Source: Bacteroidales bacterium (GTDB taxonomy: Bacteria > Bacteroidota > Bacteroidia > Bacteroidales > UBA7960). From it: a DNA stretch of 9,058 nt. The position numbers and the translations under genes were made by a program. The stretch covers positions 1 to 9,058 of the forward strand of contig PWNO01000102.1 in assembly GCA_003557765.1 (NCBI GenBank), written 5' to 3'. Shown piece after piece: positions 6,047 through 9,058 of this stretch (within the stretch, counting starts at the first letter, position 1; every line of letters starts with the position of its first letter). Below the pieces are notes generated by a model. The model saw only the letters and a list, made by a program, of their open reading frames with translations, had not been told where the DNA came from and made no database searches.

Positions 6047-6541
6047 TCAACCGTCATTTCCGGGTCGCAACACAAAAAGGGTATAAGCAGGTGCGAGCAC
6101 AATCTCCTCCCATATCTTAGCGTCAAATTGTATACATACGACCCCGGTGTTAGGCATGTAGTCCACCTTCTGCGGCATAAAGCTGTTGGCCAGCTGAGTG
6201 ATGGTAGGATTGTGCCCCGTGATCATCACCATGTCCTGATCATTAGGCAAACCTGCAATCAGGTTATGTAGATCTTCCGTATGTCCATGATACACCTTAC
6301 TCTCGATAAGAATTTCATGGCGAGGGTAATCCAAAGCACTGGCCAGAATGATGGCCGTGTCAAGTGCCCTGACTGCCGGACTGGAAATCACCAGGTCCGG
6401 TGTCCCTGTCTTATCCTTCAGCGTAACACCCATGACTTCAGCAGCAGCAATGCCCTCTGCCGTCAACGGCCTTTCATGGTCCTGCAAGGCAGCTTGCTCC
6501 CAGGATGCATGGGCATGACGAATCAGTACTAACGTCTTCAC
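6047..6541 (-). CDS. SixA-type histidine phosphatase family protein
   Basis: This 164-residue cytosolic protein belongs to the histidine phosphatase (phosphoglycerate mutase-like) superfamily. It has the N-terminal RH motif in LVLIRHAHA (R8, H9, the phospho-acceptor), the ERPLTAEG segment (23-30), R58 in SSPAVRALDTA and the second catalytic His in ITGHNPTI (H110). Small size and the RHAHA/ERPLTxxG/GHNP pattern match SixA, which in E. coli removes phosphate from phosphohistidine proteins. The target in this lineage is unknown and 'SixA-type' describes sequence only. The start is a GTG at 6541: no in-frame ATG lies between it and an in-frame TAA 30 bp upstream, and the RH motif must begin about eight residues in. 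It precedes relA/spoT on the same strand. Co-transcription is possible but not shown. Confidence 0.88.
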   Translation of the reverse strand: MKTLVLIRHAHASWEQAALQDHERPLTAEGIAAAEVMGVTLKDKTGTPDLVISSPAVRALDTAIILASALDYPRHEILIESKVYHGHTEDLHNLIAGLPNDQDMVMITGHNPTITQLANSFMPQKVDYMPNTGVVCIQFDAKIWEEIVLAPAYTLFVLRPGNDG

Positions 6542-6689
6542 AACATGTCCATTTTTGTTTTCCCTTGATCGTTATATGACAAAAAAGGTGCCATTTAGCC
6601 TCAATGCACTTTTCCTGCCCTGAAGTTAACACTTTTTGGTACATGAACCAAGTAAAAACAAAAATAGCCCCCTGATTACAAATGGATCT

Positions 6690-6740
6690 TTCACCGCCGC
6701 CAAAGCCTCTGCGAATATCTGCGAGAAAAAAACACCAAGT
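6690..6740. repeat. Degenerate CTCTGCGA-type intergenic repeat
   Basis: The word TCTGCGA occurs twice 11 nt apart (CTCTGCGAATA, then TCTGCGAGA), flanked by TTTCACCGCCGCCAAAG and by ACACCAAG. The arrangement resembles the widespread intergenic 'CTTTGCG/CTCTGCG' word repeats of many environmental bacteria, which often end in CTTNGTG or GGTGAAA. That likeness is from memory, and only one decayed copy is here. Confidence 0.35.
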
Positions 6741-6770
6741 TTATTTACAGCACATTGCAAAATAATAAAC
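6726..6770 (-). terminator. Possible intrinsic terminator downstream of glyA
   Basis: On the minus strand GTTTATT (6770 to 6764) pairs with AATAAAC (6745 to 6739). The large loop contains a small GCA/TGC pairing. Seven T (6732 to 6726) follow six nt later. It lies 73 nt after the glyA stop. The stem is AT-rich with a long loop, so support is modest. Confidence 0.33.
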
Positions 6771-6842
6771 ACATAAACATGACCTGGACCTGGGCTGACA
6801 AATGCGTGGTTAACATAACACCAGGGCAACAACACACATCGC

Positions 6843-8123
6843 TTACCAGGCAAAAAGCGGGAAATCGCCCATCAGCTCATTCACCTTTCTCCGCACACCG
6901 GCAATGGCCTGTTCGTCATCGATATTGGAGATGACCTCGTCGATGAAGTCGACGATCTTCACCACGTGCTCTTCTTTCAGACCTCGTGTGGTGACGGCCG
7001 GAGTGCCGATGCGGATACCCGATGTCTGGAAGGGCGAGCGGCTGTCAAATGGCACCATGTTCTTGTTGATAGTGATGTCGGCCTCTACCAGGGTATTTTC
7101 CACCTTTTTTCCGGTGATATCAGGAAACTTCGAGCGCAGGTCGATCAGCATCAGATGATTTTCAGTGCCATTGGAGGTCACATGATAGCCCTTATCGATA
7201 AATGCTTTCGCCATGGCCTGAGCATTCTTCATCACCTGTTCGCCATATGCCTTGAATGCTGGATCGAGTGCTTCACCAAAGGCCACTGCCTTGGCAGCAA
7301 TGACGTGTTCCAGTGGTCCGCCCTGTGTGCCAGGGAATACGGCGCTGTCAAGGACTGCCGACATCATCTTCACCTTGCCCTTAGGCGTGGTCAGGCCCCA
7401 TGGGTTTTCAAAATCCTTACCTATAAGAATCAATCCGCCGCGCGGCCCCCGAAGGGTCTTGTGCGTGGTCGTGGTAATGAAATGACAATGCGGCAGCGGA
7501 TCATTCAGCAGGCTGGCAGCAATCAATCCTGCAGGATGTGCAATGTCGGCCATCAGCAACGCTCCCACCTTGTCGGCGATCTCACGCATGCGGGCGTAGT
7601 CCCAGTCGCGCGGATAGGCAGAAGCGCCTGCCACAATCAGCTTGGGCTTTTCCTTCATCGCCACCTCTTCCATATGCTCGTAGTCGATGGTTCCGGCATC
7701 CTCAGTAACAGTATAGGCCACCGGGCGATATAGGATGCCCGACAGGTTTACCGGTGCCCCGTGCGAAAGGTGTCCGCCGTGACTCAAATCAAGTCCCATG
7801 AAGGTATCTCCGGGGTTGAGGCAGGCCAGGAAGACCGCTGCGTTGGCCTGAGCGCCACTGTGCGGCTGCACATTGGCCCATTCAGCACCAAACAACTCCT
7901 TCGCTCTGTCGATAGCCAGCTGCTCTGTCTGATCAACGATCTGACAACCACCATAGTAACGACGCCCCGGATAACCCTCGGCATACTTGTTGGTCATCAC
8001 ACTGCCCATTGCAGCCATCACCTGTTCACTCACAAAATTCTCAGAAGCAATTAGCTCCACACCATGCAACTGGCGCTGACGCTCCTGCTCAATTAAATCA
8101 AATACTTTATGATCTTTCTTCAT
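6843..8123 (-). CDS. glyA: Serine hydroxymethyltransferase
   Basis: This 426-residue cytosolic enzyme, dependent on pyridoxal phosphate, converts serine and tetrahydrofolate to glycine and 5,10-methylene-tetrahydrofolate. It is the main one-carbon supply for purine, thymidylate and methionine synthesis. Family hallmarks are [11 protein letters not shown] (20-30), [15 protein letters not shown] (45-59, with the catalytic Glu at 49 and Tyr at 51), [10 protein letters not shown] (85-94), the cofactor Asp and His in [10 protein letters not shown] (D193, H196) and the Schiff-base lysine K222 in [14 protein letters not shown]. The carboxylate-binding Arg is in [14 protein letters not shown] (R371). 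Length matches bacterial enzymes. The only reasonable start is the ATG at 8123 ([15 protein letters not shown]). A separate candidate promoter is at 8178-8209. The gene diverges from the secreted protein gene at 8404. Confidence 0.98.
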   Translation of the reverse strand: MKKDHKVFDLIEQERQRQLHGVELIASENFVSEQVMAAMGSVMTNKYAEGYPGRRYYGGCQIVDQTEQLAIDRAKELFGAEWANVQPHSGAQANAAVFLACLNPGDTFMGLDLSHGGHLSHGAPVNLSGILYRPVAYTVTEDAGTIDYEHMEEVAMKEKPKLIVAGASAYPRDWDYARMREIADKVGALLMADIAHPAGLIAASLLNDPLPHCHFITTTTHKTLRGPRGGLILIGKDFENPWGLTTPKGKVKMMSAVLDSAVFPGTQGGPLEHVIAAKAVAFGEALDPAFKAYGEQVMKNAQAMAKAFIDKGYHVTSNGTENHLMLIDLRSKFPDITGKKVENTLVEADITINKNMVPFDSRSPFQTSGIRIGTPAVTTRGLKEEHVVKIVDFIDEVISNIDDEQAIAGVRRKVNELMGDFPLFAW

Positions 8124-8177
8124 AACATCAAACTGTTTTATATATTTGGACTTTCTCTACTATTTGACGATAGAAGC

Positions 8178-8209
8178 CAAAAATACATATTATTTAACAA
8201 TCACCGAAA
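8178..8209 (-). promoter_or_regulatory. Candidate Bacteroidota-type promoter for glyA
   Basis: The minus strand reads TTTC (8209 to 8206), a 20-nt AT-rich spacer, then TATTTTTG (8185 to 8178). This is an exact TAnnTTTG -7 box with a one-mismatch TTTG -33 box. The expected leader is about 45-50 nt before the ATG at 8123. Confidence 0.5.
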
Positions 8210-8257
8210 CCTGAATGTTTTCCTTTCAGAAAAATGGTATTTTTACAATCAAATAAT

Positions 8258-8328
8258 GACGAAAGGACGAAAGGACAAAAGGACAAAATGTCGAAAAGTC
8301 GAAAGGTCTAAAGGTCCAAAAGTCCAGG
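8258..8328 (+). repeat. 8-nt-period tandem array in the leader of the secreted protein gene
   Basis: Eight full units of consensus GWCNAAAR follow each other in perfect 8-nt register, with a final partial unit GTCCAGG. The first four units begin GAC (two are exactly GACGAAAG) and the later ones begin GTC. No unit is gained or lost by indel. Units are 60-100 percent alike, so this looks like an old expansion, not a freshly slipping microsatellite. Confidence 0.9.
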
Positions 8329-8341
8329 TATTTGGTAAATT

Positions 8342-8401
8342 CTTAATCTTAATCTCAATCTTAACCTTAATCTCAATCTCAACCTTAACCTTAATCTCAA
8401 T
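8342..8401 (+). repeat. 6-nt-period tandem array next to the start of the secreted protein gene
   Basis: Ten units of CTYAAY (CTTAAT, CTCAAT, CTTAAC, CTCAAC) run in exact 6-nt register and end two bases before the ATG at 8404. The sense strand of the array has no G at all. In the reading frame of the gene, every CTTAA unit gives a TAA stop, the last at 8392-8394, which fixes translation to begin at 8404 or 8407. Confidence 0.92.
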
Positions 8402-8403
8402 AC

Positions 8404-9058
8404 ATGATGTTCAAAACAAACTTACTCCCCATTCTAATTGCATTTTTACTGCCCTTCGGCTCGATGGCCGGCGAAAAAGTTGTGGTTTCCCAATGGCTAT
8501 CCACGGGTCCGCTAAACGTACACTACCCTGCATTTCACGAAACCCCGAATGTAAAGGGTCAGGCATTCAGCGACAGGCAGTTGCTGATGTTTGACCACCT
8601 CGACCTGAACGATTACTTTCCGGAAATCGGCAAGGACCTCATCTGGCTGGATGGCAATTCATACGCTTGGCTGGCAGAAACTACCGATGCAGAGGGTTTT
8701 GTTGCGGTTGCCGACCATCCTTCCGGTGATGAGCCGCAGGTAGCCTACCTGGCCACCTACATCCGTACCGATCGCTGGATCCAGGCACAGCTCGAAATGC
8801 GCAGCCCCTATCTTTTTGAAGCCTGGCTTAACGGTACAAAGATCGGTACCAAATCGACGATAGAAGGTAGCTTAAGCGATGATGATACAGGCAATGATGC
8901 CGGCAATGATGGCAATCAGGATACAGAGCAGGGGTCAGCCGACGGCAGTGCCAATGAGGGCATCAACGATGCAGAAGGTGACGGTCACGAAGAAATGCGT
9001 GGCCGCTATGGGCGTGTCGGACACCAGATGGAACTGCCCCGCGGCAAGCATTTGCTGG
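8404..9058 (+). CDS. Secreted protein, probable N-terminal region of an S9-type peptidase/hydrolase (partial, 3' end missing)
   Basis: The first 218 codons of a gene that leaves the window. An N-terminal signal peptide is clear: a short K4-containing head, hydrophobic LLPILIAFLLPFG, and a likely signal peptidase I site after SMA (residues 20-22). There is no lipobox Cys, so export to the periplasm or beyond is expected. The mature part opens with VSQWLSTGPLNVHYPAFHE and contains RSPYLFEAWLNGTKIGTK (133-150), a beta-sandwich-like pattern. I associate it from memory with the N-terminal domain of large Bacteroidota prolyl-oligopeptidase-family (S9) proteins. The catalytic part would lie outside the window, so this is tentative. 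Residues 156-197 are a low-complexity acidic insert (14 Asp/Glu, no Lys/Arg). ATG at 8404 is followed by another at 8407; in-frame TAA codons at 8392 and upstream exclude an earlier start. Confidence 0.8.
   Translation, partial: MMFKTNLLPILIAFLLPFGSMAGEKVVVSQWLSTGPLNVHYPAFHETPNVKGQAFSDRQLLMFDHLDLNDYFPEIGKDLIWLDGNSYAWLAETTDAEGFVAVADHPSGDEPQVAYLATYIRTDRWIQAQLEMRSPYLFEAWLNGTKIGTKSTIEGSLSDDDTGNDAGNDGNQDTEQGSADGSANEGINDAEGDGHEEMRGRYGRVGHQMELPRGKHLL

Larger units (their letters stand above)
6542..6842. other. 301-bp gap between glyA and the SixA-type gene
   Basis: No convincing gene lies here. An open frame at 6626-6853 on the minus strand overlaps the glyA stop and shows no recognisable family. 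The gap holds a possible glyA terminator (6726-6770), a degenerate CTGCG-rich repeat (6690-6740) and a lone minus-strand match to TAnnTTTG (6666 to 6659) without a suitable -33 box. Confidence 0.5.

Noticed and set aside
6659..6666. TATTTTTG on the minus strand upstream of the SixA-type gene
   Set aside because: It is an exact -7 match but has no -33 element 17-23 nt upstream; the only TTTG lies 12 nt away.
6626..6853. 75-residue minus-strand open frame between glyA and the SixA-type gene
   Set aside because: It overlaps the glyA stop, has no recognisable family and an odd composition, and runs through the possible terminator and the CTGCG repeat.
8238..8245. TATTTTTA as -7 box for the gene at 8404
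   Set aside because: It matches 7 of 8 positions of TAnnTTTG, but no TTG-like -33 box is found at suitable spacing, so it is not listed as a feature.
8258..8401. Phase-variable microsatellite controlling the secreted protein gene
   Set aside because: Units are imperfect and lie outside the coding region, and the 6- and 8-nt registers show no homogeneous tract likely to slip at high rate. Not excluded, but unsupported.
8109..8594. 161-residue plus-strand open frame across the glyA promoter and both repeat arrays
   Set aside because: It is open only because the 6-nt array keeps frame. It overlaps the real gene at 8404 in another frame, and its product is repeat translation (LISILTLISIS).

Overview
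The window looks like chromosomal DNA from a member of the Bacteroidota, probably Bacteroidales-like. The grounds are the gene set, the absence of clear Shine-Dalgarno sequences before the starts, and intergenic matches to the Bacteroidota promoter pattern (a -33 TTG-like box and a -7 TAnnTTTG box). A probable S9-type secreted hydrolase and an E1-type oxo-acid dehydrogenase fit this. The assignment rests on gene features only.

Layout: the + strand begins with the 3' end of a 2-oxo acid dehydrogenase E1 (beta/transketolase C-terminal part), ending at 517. It converges on a block of six minus-strand genes. Read in the direction of transcription these are glyA (8123-6843), a SixA-type histidine phosphatase (6541-6047), a bifunctional RelA/SpoT enzyme (5946-3700), a Fur-family regulator (3546-3082), purA (2966-1629) and rubrerythrin (1303-722). 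Diverging from glyA, a secreted protein gene starts at 8404 on + and runs off the right edge. It is probably the N-terminal part of a large S9-type peptidase.

The minus block is mostly housekeeping. It covers one-carbon supply (glyA), (p)ppGpp synthesis and hydrolysis (RelA/SpoT), metal-responsive control (Fur), AMP synthesis (purA) and peroxide detoxification (rubrerythrin). PurA is a known (p)ppGpp target in other bacteria, so a RelA/SpoT-Fur-PurA neighbourhood is functionally sensible. Gaps of 100-325 bp and separate promoter candidates for glyA, purA and rubrerythrin argue against a single operon.

The unexpected part lies between the genes. Several intergenic stretches hold short-period degenerate tandem arrays. 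The clearest case is a two-part leader: an 8-nt-period array (GWCNAAAR) followed by a 6-nt-period array (CTYAAY). It occurs in the same order and orientation just upstream of both rubrerythrin and the secreted protein gene, which are otherwise unrelated. A third 6-nt array lies between purA and the rubrerythrin promoter. A 7-nt-type array abuts the purA start codon, and a related array with a perfect 15-nt duplication lies next to the rubrerythrin stop. The 6-nt arrays have almost no G on the sense strand, so they should form unstructured RNA leaders. Candidate hairpins or palindromes sit at the predicted transcription starts of rubrerythrin and purA. No RNA genes, CRISPR arrays or insertion sequences were seen.
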